From contig CAWJRO010000005.1 in the NCBI GenBank assembly GCA_963845285.1, forward strand, positions 62,001 to 126,000: a DNA stretch of 64,000 bases, written 5' to 3'. The translations under genes were made by a program, and so were the position numbers. The notes beneath the pieces are model-generated. The model did not search any database. It saw nothing but the letters and a program-made list of their open reading frames with translations, and was not told the DNA's origin. Of this stretch, positions 9,361 to 18,422 are shown piece by piece. This stretch comes from Methanobacterium_C sp963845285 (GTDB lineage: Archaea; Methanobacteriota; Methanobacteria; Methanobacteriales; Methanobacteriaceae). How positions within the stretch are numbered: position 1 is the stretch's first letter; each line of letters starts with the position of its first letter.

Positions 9361-9440
9361 TTCTAATTGGACCATATTGATTCTAATTGGACCATATTGA
9401 TTCTAATTGGACCATATTGATTTTAATTAGACCATATTGA
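9361..9440. repeat. Four tandem copies of a 20-bp unit
   Basis: TTCTAATTGGACCATATTGA is repeated perfectly three times (9361-9420), followed by a fourth copy with two mismatches (9421-9440). It begins 36 bases after the aminotransferase stop codon. Confidence 0.95.
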
Positions 9441-9493
9441 GTTTAGGGCATCTATTTTTAGATTACTTTCATAATTCATTTTTTATATTTCTT

Positions 9494-9610
9494 GAGGTTG
9501 TTTCATAATTCAAAATCTGCAAAAAATAGGAACAGATAAAGCTTTAAAATCAAAATAATGAAAAAAATAATGAAAATTATAGAATTCACAAATAAGTATG
9601 AGACAGCTTC
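9494..9610 (+). mobile_element. 105-bp MITE family, copy 1
   Basis: It starts GAGGTTGTTTCATAATTC and ends with the inverted GAGACAGCTTC, with the family's interior AAAGCTTTAAAATCAAAATAATGA; about 11 bp longer than the others. It is flanked on both sides by TTCTT, which looks like a 5-bp target site duplication. No coding capacity. Confidence 0.8.
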
Positions 9611-9837
9611 TTCTTCAATTTCTAATTTTATCTTTTGATCCTAATTTTTGATCTGGTTTTCAAGCTTAACTAAAAAATGATAAAAATAAAATGAAATGTT
9701 AGGTTTGCCTATTTTATTTCAGTTATTAGGCTTTCCTAATGAACAATACAAACCCAATTCTTTTTATAATTAAAAAAAGAAAAAAATAATCCCTAAAAAT
9801 AATGTATATCACAAAATGGTTTAGAGGGGACTTAATT

Positions 9838-10749
9838 TTGGAGAGAAAAGAAAGGGAAAAAACCGGTAAAAAAGCAGTTTCCGTGGCAATATCTGGAAAT
9901 ATCATACTGACCATTTTAAATTTTGTAGTGGGAACACTTTCTGGCAGTGTGGCTCTTGTTGCAGAGTCATCACACACTCTTTCCGATGTTTTAACCTCCC
10001 TAATAACAGCCATAGGATTCCGAATCGGGATGATACCCCCCGACAGTAATCATCCCTTCGGTCATGGTCGTGCAGAACCTTTAACTGGTCTTGTAATCGT
10101 TGTTTTTCTTTTAATCGTCGCATTTGAAATACTTTCAGAAGTTTACAGGAAACTGGTCACTGGAGGGGTTTTAGCCCCACCAGATATGAGTGCAGCAGCT
10201 ATGGCCGTTGTTGGAATTGGTGCAAATCTTGTAATGACCATTTACATGATGCGTGCAGGAAAGAAAATAAACAGCCCAGCCATAGTTGCAGATGCACAGC
10301 ACCAGAAGGTGGACATATTTTCATGTTCAGCCATATTAATCGGTGTGATAGGTTCCAGATTGGGAATACCAGTTTTAGATCCAATAGTTGCGATTTTTAT
10401 ATCCATAATGGTTCTAAAAACCGCATTTGACATAGGAAGAAAAAATATAAACAATTTAATGGGCACTCTGCCCTCAAAGGAGATCCTTGTTGATATAAAA
10501 AAAGCTGCCCTGTCTGTTGAAGGTGTTTTTGGAATCCACAAGGTCAGAATAAATTATATGGGCCCTTATGCTTCTTTAGATCTTCACATTGAAGTTATGG
10601 ATGATTTAACCCTCAAAGAGGCACATAAAATAGCCCATAATGTCGAAAAGAAGATAATCGAAAGCGTGGATGTTGTAACGATGGTAAATATTCATGTTTG
10701 TCCAAAAGGTGAAAGCTTTTGTGTGGAATCCCTGAATAAACCCATCTAA
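9838..10749 (+). CDS. Cation diffusion facilitator (CDF) family metal exporter
   Basis: The 303-residue membrane protein exports divalent metal ions (Zn, Fe, Mn or Co) by proton antiport. There are about six spans. Metal-site motifs are visible in span 2 (ESSHTLSDVLTS, HxxxD) and span 5 (DAQHQKVDIFS, HxxxD), followed by a C-terminal cytoplasmic domain with IHKVRINYMGPYASLDLHIEV, the usual regulatory fold. I prefer the TTG at 9838 as start because GAGGGG lies eight bases upstream; the in-frame ATG at 9802 has no such signal and would add 12 residues. It is monocistronic. Confidence 0.88.
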   Translation: MERKEREKTGKKAVSVAISGNIILTILNFVVGTLSGSVALVAESSHTLSDVLTSLITAIGFRIGMIPPDSNHPFGHGRAEPLTGLVIVVFLLIVAFEILSEVYRKLVTGGVLAPPDMSAAAMAVVGIGANLVMTIYMMRAGKKINSPAIVADAQHQKVDIFSCSAILIGVIGSRLGIPVLDPIVAIFISIMVLKTAFDIGRKNINNLMGTLPSKEILVDIKKAALSVEGVFGIHKVRINYMGPYASLDLHIEVMDDLTLKEAHKIAHNVEKKIIESVDVVTMVNIHVCPKGESFCVESLNKPI

Positions 10750-11046
10750 AATCTATAAAAAATAAGTATTCAATACAAAAATCCATAGATAACTCTAAAA
10801 AAAATACCTAAAATGTTTTTCCAACATAAAATCATTAAAATAAGTTTATAAACCTAAAAAAAATCCATAAAATTTAATTAACTGCCAATTGAGTTGAAAT
10901 TATTGATATTTTAATATTAAAACATTTTTTTATGCTGTCGGAAAAATTCTTTTGGTTTGTCAAGTATTAAATGATCCTAAGATTATTTCAACATGGATTT
11001 AGAAATGAAAAAATTTTATTCATACCAAAAACAATAGCATATCTAA

Positions 11047-12258
11047 ATGAAACAGGAATCCATTAAAAAAAAGCTACTTTTAGAGTGCAGAAAACTTGGA
11101 ATTTCCATGGTGGGCTTTGCACCAGTTGAAAGATGGGAAAATCCGCCAAAAGAACTTCCAAACACATTTAGAGAGTGGATACCCGAAGAATTTTGGCCCC
11201 AATCAATATATCTTGAGGTTAAAACTGTTGTTGTTATAGGTCTCCCTTTGCAACTTCCCATAGTTGAAACAGCACCTTCAATTTATTACCATGAACTTTA
11301 CAAAACTGTAAATGCCCTTTTGGATGAAAAGGCCTATGAAATTTCAAATTTCCTCACAGATAATGGTTATCCATCCATCTATCTGCCCAGGGATGGTTAC
11401 GGAGACATAGATGTCTTACTCAAAAAACCCATTACATTTTTCTCCCATAAACATGCAGCATACCTTGCAGGAATGGGTTCATTTGGACAGAACAACGTCT
11501 TGCTCACTTCGCAGTACGGCCCTAGAGTCAGGTTCACGTCAATATTTACAACAGCCAAAATAGAACCTGATCCCCTGAAAACAAAGGATCTATGTACAAG
11601 GTGCATGAGCTGCGCTGAAAATTGCCCTGTAAAAGCCATACCCTTAACTGAAAATAAAGATGAATTTCCAAAGCCAATGGATAAAATAATCTGTGCCACA
11701 AGGAGTAAAAAACTTAGAAACAGTTACATATCCCCTTGCGGTATCTGCATCAAGGTTTGTCCTGTTGGGAATGATAGGACACTGTCAAAAACTTGGGGGT
11801 TTTTGAAATTGATGTTTTAATAAACAATCTTTTTTATTTGTCTTAAACTCATTATTTTCAGAAATAGAAATCTAAAAACTTTTATAATGAGGGAACATAA
11901 TATTTTCTATGGCGAAACAAAAAAATACCTGTTCCAATTAATATTTTGTTTGATTAGGCTTATAAAATTTCCTCAAACAAAAAAGAAAATATCTTTCAGA
12001 AAACATTTCCCCAAAGCGTTAAGAAGCTAATGAAGATTAAAAAAGGTTTAATGTAACGAATAAACATTAAAATAGAAATTCAAACCCTAAAAAAACTTTT
12101 TAACATCCAACCCCCAAGTTTTTGACAGTGCCAATGATAGGAAAGTCTTTAAAAGGGAAAATATTAACATATATTTGGAAGATGAATATTCTAATAAAGA
12201 TTTTAATAAATATAAAAGTGCATGGAAACATGTTAAAAAATATGGAAGCGAACAATAA
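11047..12258 (+). pseudogene. Epoxyqueuosine reductase (QueG)-like 4Fe-4S protein, split by an insertion
   Basis: The frame from ATG 11047 encodes residues 1-245 normally. These include GSFGQNNVLLTSQYGPRVRF, a first ferredoxin motif (CTRCMSCAENCP) and a second (CGICIKVCP). After CPVGNDR the frame enters a 355-bp element and ends at 11820 with 12 foreign residues. The true C-terminus (NDRKVFKRENIN to WKHVKKYGSEQ) resumes at 12133 beyond the element and stops at 12256-12258. AATGATAG is duplicated on both sides, and removing the element and one copy restores a single 282-residue frame. Homologues are QueG-like corrinoid/Fe-S reductases, though archaeal members may have other substrates. The truncated product keeps both Fe-S motifs, so residual function is possible. 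Confidence 0.88.
11778..12132. mobile_element. 355-bp non-coding element with IS6-like ends inserted in the QueG-like gene
   Basis: The two ends are inverted repeats: the left reads GACACTGTCAAAAAC and the right, inverted, GGCACTGTCAAAAAC, with about 23 of 24 bases matching. The flanking 8-bp AATGATAG (11770-11777 and 12133-12140) is a perfect target site duplication. GGCACTGT ends and an 8-bp duplication are hallmarks of the IS6 family. The interior is AT-rich and encodes no transposase, so it is a MITE or an internally deleted IS. Confidence 0.88.
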
Positions 12259-12297
12259 CGAATATTAAATAAAGCTAAAAAGTTAAGGAGCATCCAA

Positions 12298-13482
12298 ATG
12301 AAGGATTTATTCGCATCAAGAATGTCAAAAGTTCCAAGATCATTTGTAAGGGAAATTTTGAAGATTACAGAAGACCCTGAGATCATATCCTTTGCAGGAG
12401 GACTGCCTAATCCCAATTCATTCCCCCACAGGGAGATTGCAGAGACAGCATCCAAGGTTTTAAAAGAAAATGGAAAAGAAGCACTCCAATACAGTACAAC
12501 TGAAGGTTACAGGCCGTTAAGAGAATGGATAGCATGGCGTTACAGATCTAAAGGTCTCACAGTTCATCCAGATAACATCTTAATTACAAACGGTTCTCAG
12601 CAGGGGCTTGACCTTGTTGGAAAGATCTTTGTGGACCGTGACGATAAAATCCTTGTGGAAAGACCCACTTACCTTGCAGCAATACAATCTTTTGGTTTGT
12701 ACGAGCCAGAGTTCATTTCGGTACCCCTAGTTGAAGATGGGATAAATGTCAATGCTCTTGAAAATATTTTAAGCTCCCAGAAGGTGAAATTATTTTATTC
12801 AATTCCAAATTTTCAGAACCCTACAGGCATAACTTATTCAAAAAATAAAAGACATGAAATCGCTAGCATTCTTCAAAAACACGATACAGTCCTGGTTGAA
12901 GACAATCCCTACGGTGAAATAAGGTTTATGGGTGCAGACATACCCCCAATAAAAAGTTACCTGGAAAATTCGGTGCTTCTTGGTTCGTTCTCAAAAATAG
13001 TATCTCCAGGAATTAGACTTGGTTGGATAGTTGCAGATGATAAAGTTATGGAAAAACTGGTCATAGCAAAACAGACTTCAGACTTACACAGCAACTATCT
13101 TGCCCAGAGGATAGTTTACAGATACCTAACAGATTATGATTTTGAAGAACACCTGAAGAACATACAGAAGATGTACAGAAACCAAAGAGACACCATGGTC
13201 TCAATGATAAAAAAGTACTTCCCTCCAGAGGTGAAATACACTCAACCAGAAGGTGGGATGTTTTTATGGGTAACATTACCCAAGGAAATATCTTCAATGG
13301 AACTTTTCAACATTGCAATAAAAGAGAAGGTTGCCTTCGTTCCGGGTGAAGCTTTTTACACAGCTGATCCTGAAAAAAATACGCTGAGACTCAACTTTTC
13401 AAATTCTGATGATGAAAAGATAGAAGAAGGAATAAAAAGGCTTTCAAAAGTAATTAAAAAATTAATGAATAATAAAAGATGA
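12298..13482 (+). CDS. PLP-dependent aminotransferase, 2-aminoadipate/MocR-domain type
   Basis: The 394-residue protein belongs to the group of LysN/2-aminoadipate aminotransferases and free-standing MocR-like domains. The typical N-terminus is ISFAGGLPNPNSFP, then LQYSTTEGYRPLREWIA. The PLP lysine is Lys233 in LLGSFSKIVSPGIRLGW, and PEGGMFLWVTLP is near the C-terminus. It is usually a broad-specificity aminotransferase for aromatic, branched or 2-aminoadipate-type amino acids. It lies 39 bases after the remnant C-terminus of the split QueG-like gene, so transcription may once have been shared. The substrate is not defined by sequence. Confidence 0.88.
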   Translation: MKDLFASRMSKVPRSFVREILKITEDPEIISFAGGLPNPNSFPHREIAETASKVLKENGKEALQYSTTEGYRPLREWIAWRYRSKGLTVHPDNILITNGSQQGLDLVGKIFVDRDDKILVERPTYLAAIQSFGLYEPEFISVPLVEDGINVNALENILSSQKVKLFYSIPNFQNPTGITYSKNKRHEIASILQKHDTVLVEDNPYGEIRFMGADIPPIKSYLENSVLLGSFSKIVSPGIRLGWIVADDKVMEKLVIAKQTSDLHSNYLAQRIVYRYLTDYDFEEHLKNIQKMYRNQRDTMVSMIKKYFPPEVKYTQPEGGMFLWVTLPKEISSMELFNIAIKEKVAFVPGEAFYTADPEKNTLRLNFSNSDDEKIEEGIKRLSKVIKKLMNNKR

Positions 13483-13673
13483 GGAACAGAAGAAATTAAA
13501 GAAAAACAAAACAATTTAAATCTTTTTTCCCATTTTAATGCCATAGGGATAGTTATACCTTATTTTAAAAATTTTTTCCAATTGAAAAGTGGGACTTAAT
13601 ATCTTTTGTGGAATGATTATTTATGTTTTCAACACCATAATATTAAGAATAGAAATCTTCCGTGGTGGTAACC

Positions 13674-14828
13674 TTGGTAAAAGCTATAATAATGGCCGGG
13701 GGTAAGGGAACAAGATTACGTCCCTTGACATTTATAAGGCCAAAACCTATGATTCCCCTGGTAAACAGACCCATAATACAACATACAGTCGAAAGATTGA
13801 AACTCTTTGGACTTAACGATGTTGTAATGACCCTTAATTACATGTCAGGTAACGTGAAGAGTTACTTCAAAAATGGTTCAAACATGGGTGTTAAAATAAA
13901 TTACTCTGTAGAAAGATCACCCTTGGGCACAGGAGGAAGTGTTCGAAAAGCTAAAAAGTACGTGGATGACACTTTTTTAGTTTTAAGTGGTGATGTAATA
14001 AGTAATATTAATTTTAAAGATGTATTAAGATTTCATAAAGAAAAAGGAGCAATTGCTACACTTGTATTAACTCAAGTGGATGATCCTTCCCATTTTGGGA
14101 TAGCTGTGCTGGATGAAGGGGCTAAAATAACAAATTACCTCGAAAAACCAGCCCCCAATGAGATATTCAGCAAAATTGCAAATACTGGTATTTATGTTTT
14201 CGAACCTGAGATATTTGACTTTTTTGAGGATAAAAAAGGTGAAGTTGATTTTTCAAATGAAATATTTCCCAAATTAATTGAAGAAAATGCAGGAATATAT
14301 GGATATGTGTTCTATGGTTACTGGAACGATGTTGGAAGGCCTGAAAGTTATCTTAAAGCAACCTATGACATATTAAACCAGAAAATCAAACAAACTCTTT
14401 ATAAAGTAAGGGTAAAGCCCGGAATCGGTAAGATTGGAAATATATGGACTGGTAAAAATATCCATATGGGTAAAAGAGTGAGAATTGAAGGGCCTGCGGT
14501 AATTGGAAGTAACTGTATAATAGATGAGGGTAGTAAGATATCTAAAGGTTCTGTTATTGGAGATAATGTCTTTATAGGGAAGAACGTTAACATTCAGGGT
14601 GCTGTAATCCTTAAAGATAGTGTTATAAAAGAAAATTCCTTTCTCAGCGGTTGCATAATAGACACCAAATGCCGCATTGAAAAGAATACCATAATAGAAG
14701 ATGGTGTTGTAGCAGGTAGCAGGGTTAGAATAGGGGAAAATTCGGTTGTAAAATCTTCAAGACATATAAAAAATAGGATTAAAATTTTACCAGACTCGAC
14801 TATAGATGCAGATTTATCATTAGGATAA
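13674..14828 (+). CDS. NDP-sugar pyrophosphorylase with C-terminal left-handed beta-helix
   Basis: The enzyme joins a sugar 1-phosphate to an NTP. The N-terminal nucleotidyltransferase domain has the signature IIMAGGKGTRLRPLTF with RPKPMIP, LSGDVIS (metal/substrate Asp) and NTGIYVF. From about residue 245 a series of hexapeptide repeats (IHMGKRVRIEGPAVIGSNC onward) forms a beta-helix. It resembles mannose-1-phosphate guanylyltransferase and glucose-1-phosphate thymidylyl/uridylyltransferases. The start is taken as TTG 13674 because GGTGG lies five bases before it; a GTG at 13662 is possible. The downstream phosphohexomutase and trehalose genes suggest it supplies an activated hexose. Confidence 0.85.
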   Translation: MVKAIIMAGGKGTRLRPLTFIRPKPMIPLVNRPIIQHTVERLKLFGLNDVVMTLNYMSGNVKSYFKNGSNMGVKINYSVERSPLGTGGSVRKAKKYVDDTFLVLSGDVISNINFKDVLRFHKEKGAIATLVLTQVDDPSHFGIAVLDEGAKITNYLEKPAPNEIFSKIANTGIYVFEPEIFDFFEDKKGEVDFSNEIFPKLIEENAGIYGYVFYGYWNDVGRPESYLKATYDILNQKIKQTLYKVRVKPGIGKIGNIWTGKNIHMGKRVRIEGPAVIGSNCIIDEGSKISKGSVIGDNVFIGKNVNIQGAVILKDSVIKENSFLSGCIIDTKCRIEKNTIIEDGVVAGSRVRIGENSVVKSSRHIKNRIKILPDSTIDADLSLG

Positions 14829-15080
14829 TTAAATACATTTATCAACAAAAAAATCTGAAGTAAGATTTAGTTTTAAGAACCTTTTAAGGTCTTAAAATAA
14901 ATAATCTATGTTTTTACAGGCAATCTTTGAGTAAAATCTTCTAGAAAATACCATGAAAATGAAAATCATCGCGTTTTTCAACTTTCAGGCAAAACTAGAT
15001 AATATGTTTTGAATAATTGTTAGGAAATGATAGGGCAATCCAGAAAGTTGAGAGAAATTATGGAAATGATGCAAATTGAA
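14829..15080. other. Intergenic region before the decamer array
   Basis: AT-rich sequence between the pyrophosphorylase and the decamer array. No gene or hairpin of note is visible. Confidence 0.4.
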
Positions 15081-15230
15081 TGAGAATCTAGGAGAATTTA
15101 AAAGAATTTAGAAGAATCTAAAAGAATCTAAAAGAATCTAAAAGAATCTAAAAGAATCTAAAAGAATCTAAAAGAATCTAAAAGAATCTAAAAGAATCTA
15201 AAAGAATCTAAAAGAATCTAAAAAAATTTA
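15081..15230. repeat. Decamer tandem array AAAGAATCTA, about 15 units
   Basis: Ten perfect copies occupy 15121-15220, preceded by four degenerate units (15081-15120) and followed by one (15221-15230). The 10-bp period matches one turn of DNA, and the array ends 67 bases before the phosphohexomutase start. Confidence 0.97.
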
Positions 15231-15297
15231 TTGTCCAATGAACACGTTTCTAAAACTATTAATTTTAATCAGATATGCTCTCAAAAGAAGGATTTAT

Positions 15298-16602
15298 ATG
15301 TCTTTGTATGTCAAAGAAATTAGAGGAGTGGTTAATTCAGAAATAACCAATGAATTTGCCTCAAATATGGGCACCATGATTGGAAATTTCTTAAAACCCG
15401 GAAAAAATGTTGTGGTTGGGCGGGATACAAGTTTATTCTCCCAGATGATAAAAAGATCCATTACAGCTGGTTTAATGGCATCAGGAATTGGAGTGATCGA
15501 CTTTGGAGTGGCCCCAATACCCACTGTACATTACGGTGCGAGTCTCTATGATACAGACGTTATAATAACAATAACTGCATCCCACTTGCACCCAGATGAG
15601 ATCGCCATAAAAATATTCAGCAACTACAAAATTCCAATGGCACAGAAACATGCCGCACAAGTCCCCTGGGACAAGATAGGATACCTCTCATATGTGTACG
15701 ACTACGTTGACAAATATTTAAATGCTGTCCTCGAAAATGTAGAAAAAGAAATTATACATAGTATGGGATTAAAGGTGGTTGTAGATTGTGCTAACGCTTC
15801 AACTGTACCATTTATGCCACAACTTTTAAACATACTGGGATGTGAAACCATATTGTTTGGATGCCAGACAACAGAGACCAGTTCAAAGATGTTTGCTGAA
15901 CCCACACCCGAAACTCTTTCCATGGTTTCAGACCTCATAAAATCAACAGGTGCAGATCTTGGAATGGCCCTAGATAACGACGGGGATAGAATAATTTTTA
16001 TTGATGAGAAAGGTAAGATAATTCGGGACCAGACTGTACTGGGAATATTTGCAAGGGAATCTTTAATTAAAAATCCAGGTGGAACTGTTGTATCATCTGT
16101 TGTAGCTTCAAGGGCTCTGAATGAGACAGTGCTAAAATATGAAGGTAATCTGATAAAAGCCCCTGTAGATCTAGTTTTAAACAAAACCATAGAAAATAAA
16201 GCTGTTTTTGGGGGAGATGAACCCGGGATGTACATATTTCCCGAGTTTCAGGACTGTTTTGATGCCATATTTGCCGGTGTAAAGATGATCGAGACCATCT
16301 GCAGACATAACAAAACACTTTCCCAACTGGCAGGGGAGATACCAGAATATCCTAGAACAGGTTTTTCAATGGAATGCGAGCATGAAAATAAAGAGGACAT
16401 CCTCAACAATTTAAAAAAGAATTTAGATGAAGAAGGAGTTCCAGTAACCACAGATGGTATAAGAATTGATTGGGAAGATGCTTATATTCTTGTGCGGCCT
16501 TCAAGATTTGAACCTTTAATGAGGGTTTATATCGAATCCAAAACCTCCAAAAGATTGGATGAATTGAGCAATGAATTGAAAAAAATGATTCAAGATGTTT
16601 AA
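15298..16602 (+). CDS. GlmM/ManB-like phosphohexomutase with altered motifs
   Basis: The 434-residue protein is an alpha-D-phosphohexomutase (interconverting hexose 6- and 1-phosphates). ITITASHLHP carries the phospho-serine, where most members have TASHNP. LDNDGDRIIF is the metal loop, GGDEPGMYIF the sugar-binding loop (usually GGExSGH), and RPSRFEPLMRVYIES the phosphate-binding loop (usually RPSGTEP). All four loops are in the right order, but three depart from consensus, so the substrate may differ from glucosamine or mannose phosphate. The start is ATG 15298, preceded by AAGGA; 20 further codons upstream are open but lack a ribosome site. It sits between the pyrophosphorylase and otsA. 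Confidence 0.82.
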   Translation: MSLYVKEIRGVVNSEITNEFASNMGTMIGNFLKPGKNVVVGRDTSLFSQMIKRSITAGLMASGIGVIDFGVAPIPTVHYGASLYDTDVIITITASHLHPDEIAIKIFSNYKIPMAQKHAAQVPWDKIGYLSYVYDYVDKYLNAVLENVEKEIIHSMGLKVVVDCANASTVPFMPQLLNILGCETILFGCQTTETSSKMFAEPTPETLSMVSDLIKSTGADLGMALDNDGDRIIFIDEKGKIIRDQTVLGIFARESLIKNPGGTVVSSVVASRALNETVLKYEGNLIKAPVDLVLNKTIENKAVFGGDEPGMYIFPEFQDCFDAIFAGVKMIETICRHNKTLSQLAGEIPEYPRTGFSMECEHENKEDILNNLKKNLDEEGVPVTTDGIRIDWEDAYILVRPSRFEPLMRVYIESKTSKRLDELSNELKKMIQDV

Positions 16603-16850
16603 TCGGTTGAAGATTCTTAAAATGGAAAATTCTACAAAAAGATGTGCTGCTACTAACGATTTAAGATTTTAAGATAATGTTAAAAGATTTGAAAGATTAA
16701 GGTTTGAAAGATTGAAGATTTGGAAGTAAGATTTAAAAGTCAATGAATTTACCCAAACTCATTTAAAAATTCACTTAAAATCAGAAGAAGTTATTATTTG
16801 AATTTTCTATATGTTTAAAACTCAAAATTAAAGATGTAGGGAGTGTAAAA

Positions 16851-18410
16851 ATTCAAAATAATGGCCAAAACGCCCAAATAGATAAATTTTTAGAGGACAA
16901 ACATCTGATCGTTGCGTCCAACAGAGGTCCAGTTGAATTCCATAAAAGGAATGATGGGACCATAGAAACCCAGCGGGGAGCCGGAGGTTTGGTCTCAACC
17001 CTGCTCCCGATTATGGAAACTGTTAACGGAACATGGATAGCAAGTGCAATGACAGAGGGCGATGTGGAAGTTGCACGTAAATTTCCAGGATGCAGAGTGC
17101 CTTTTCCAGAGGATAAGCCCAAATTTTGGGTTCCATTTGTTGTGGTTGACCCCGAAAGGTACAAAGAATATTACAGTGTTATAAGCAACCCCTTACTCTG
17201 GTTTGTCCAGCATTACATGTGGAATCCGCCTTACACCCCTGAAATTGATGATAACATTCACAAAGCATGGAAGAATGGTTATGATTATGTTAACAGGAAG
17301 TTTGCAGATAGGATAATAGAAGAAGCAAAAATAAGCGGTAAGGAAGCCATGATCATGTTGCAGGACTACCACCTTTATTTATGTCCAACTTACATTCGAG
17401 AGAAGCTTGGGGACATATTTTTAAACCAGTTTATCCATATTCCATGGCCACAACCTGAATATTTCTCTATTCTGCCAAGATACATGGAAGAATCCATTAT
17501 AAGAGGACTTCTCGCAAACGACATCATCGGTTTTCACATAAAAAAGTATGTAAACAATTTTTTGAGAACCTGCGAACCTTACGTGGATAGTGTAGATTTT
17601 GAGAAGGGTACAATAAATTATGAAGGCCGTAAAATTCTTGTAAATGATTATCCCATCTCTGTTGATGATAAAGGACTTAAAGAACTGTCAAAAACAGATG
17701 AAGTTTTAGAGAAGGAAAAAACCATCAATGAGATAAAAGGAGACTGCTTTTTGATCTACAGAACAGATAGGGCAGACCTCAGCAAAAATATAGTAAGGGG
17801 GTTCAGGGCATACGATGATTTCCTGGAAAAACATCCGGAATTCCATGGAAAAGTCAAGTTTTTAACCACAGGAAAACCAACAAGACAGCAGATCAAAGAG
17901 TACAGAGAGTACAGGATGGAAATACATAAAGTAGTCGGATATATCAACGCAAAGTATTCAAAAGAAGGTTGGAAACCCATAGAAGAAATTTTCAAAGCAG
18001 ATTATCTCCTTGTAACTGCTGCATTTAAACATTACGACTGTTTAATGGTAAATCCCATCTGTGACGGCATGAACATAGTTTCAAAGGAAGGATCAGTTGT
18101 AAACGAGAACGGCGGCGTTTTAATCCTATCGGAACATGCTGGATCCTACGAAGAACTCAAGGACTATTCTTTAAATGTTAACCCATTTGATATCACGCAA
18201 ACTTCAGAGGCAATATACCAGGCAGTTACCATGGGTCAAAAAGAGCGTAAAAGACGTTTAAAGGGTATAAAAAAGATCGTCAGTGAAAGAAATATTTACC
18301 ACTGGATCACGGATCAGTTTGATGATATTGAGACTCACTACCCAGATAACAGCAGTAACTGCAACAGTGATCAGAAATACAACAGAAATACAACAGATAT
18401 CCTTTTATAA
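16851..18410 (+). CDS. otsA: Trehalose-6-phosphate synthase (GT20)
   Basis: The enzyme transfers glucose from an NDP-glucose to glucose 6-phosphate. GT20 motifs run in order: LIVASNRGPVEF, RGAGGLVSTL, WIASAM, QHYMW, MLQDYHLYL, FIHIPWPQPEYF, DRADLSKN (phosphate-binding Arg/Lys) and NPICDGMNIVSKEG. The conserved N-terminus begins well before the first ordinary start (TTG 16989). No ATG, GTG or TTG lies in frame between the upstream stop and that TTG. I place the start at ATT 16851, eight bases after AGGGAG; CTG further in is an alternative. The length, about 519 residues, is near family norm. otsB converges 12 bases away, so the pair supports trehalose synthesis, probably an osmolyte. Confidence 0.85.
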   Translation: MQNNGQNAQIDKFLEDKHLIVASNRGPVEFHKRNDGTIETQRGAGGLVSTLLPIMETVNGTWIASAMTEGDVEVARKFPGCRVPFPEDKPKFWVPFVVVDPERYKEYYSVISNPLLWFVQHYMWNPPYTPEIDDNIHKAWKNGYDYVNRKFADRIIEEAKISGKEAMIMLQDYHLYLCPTYIREKLGDIFLNQFIHIPWPQPEYFSILPRYMEESIIRGLLANDIIGFHIKKYVNNFLRTCEPYVDSVDFEKGTINYEGRKILVNDYPISVDDKGLKELSKTDEVLEKEKTINEIKGDCFLIYRTDRADLSKNIVRGFRAYDDFLEKHPEFHGKVKFLTTGKPTRQQIKEYREYRMEIHKVVGYINAKYSKEGWKPIEEIFKADYLLVTAAFKHYDCLMVNPICDGMNIVSKEGSVVNENGGVLILSEHAGSYEELKDYSLNVNPFDITQTSEAIYQAVTMGQKERKRRLKGIKKIVSERNIYHWITDQFDDIETHYPDNSSNCNSDQKYNRNTTDILL

Positions 18411-18422
18411 CAATAAACAGTT

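Noticed and set aside
9361..9440. 20-bp repeats as a short CRISPR.
   Set aside because: Copies are directly adjacent without spacers, and no cas gene is in the window.
15081..15230. Decamer array as a CRISPR.
   Set aside because: Units are 10 bp with no spacers.
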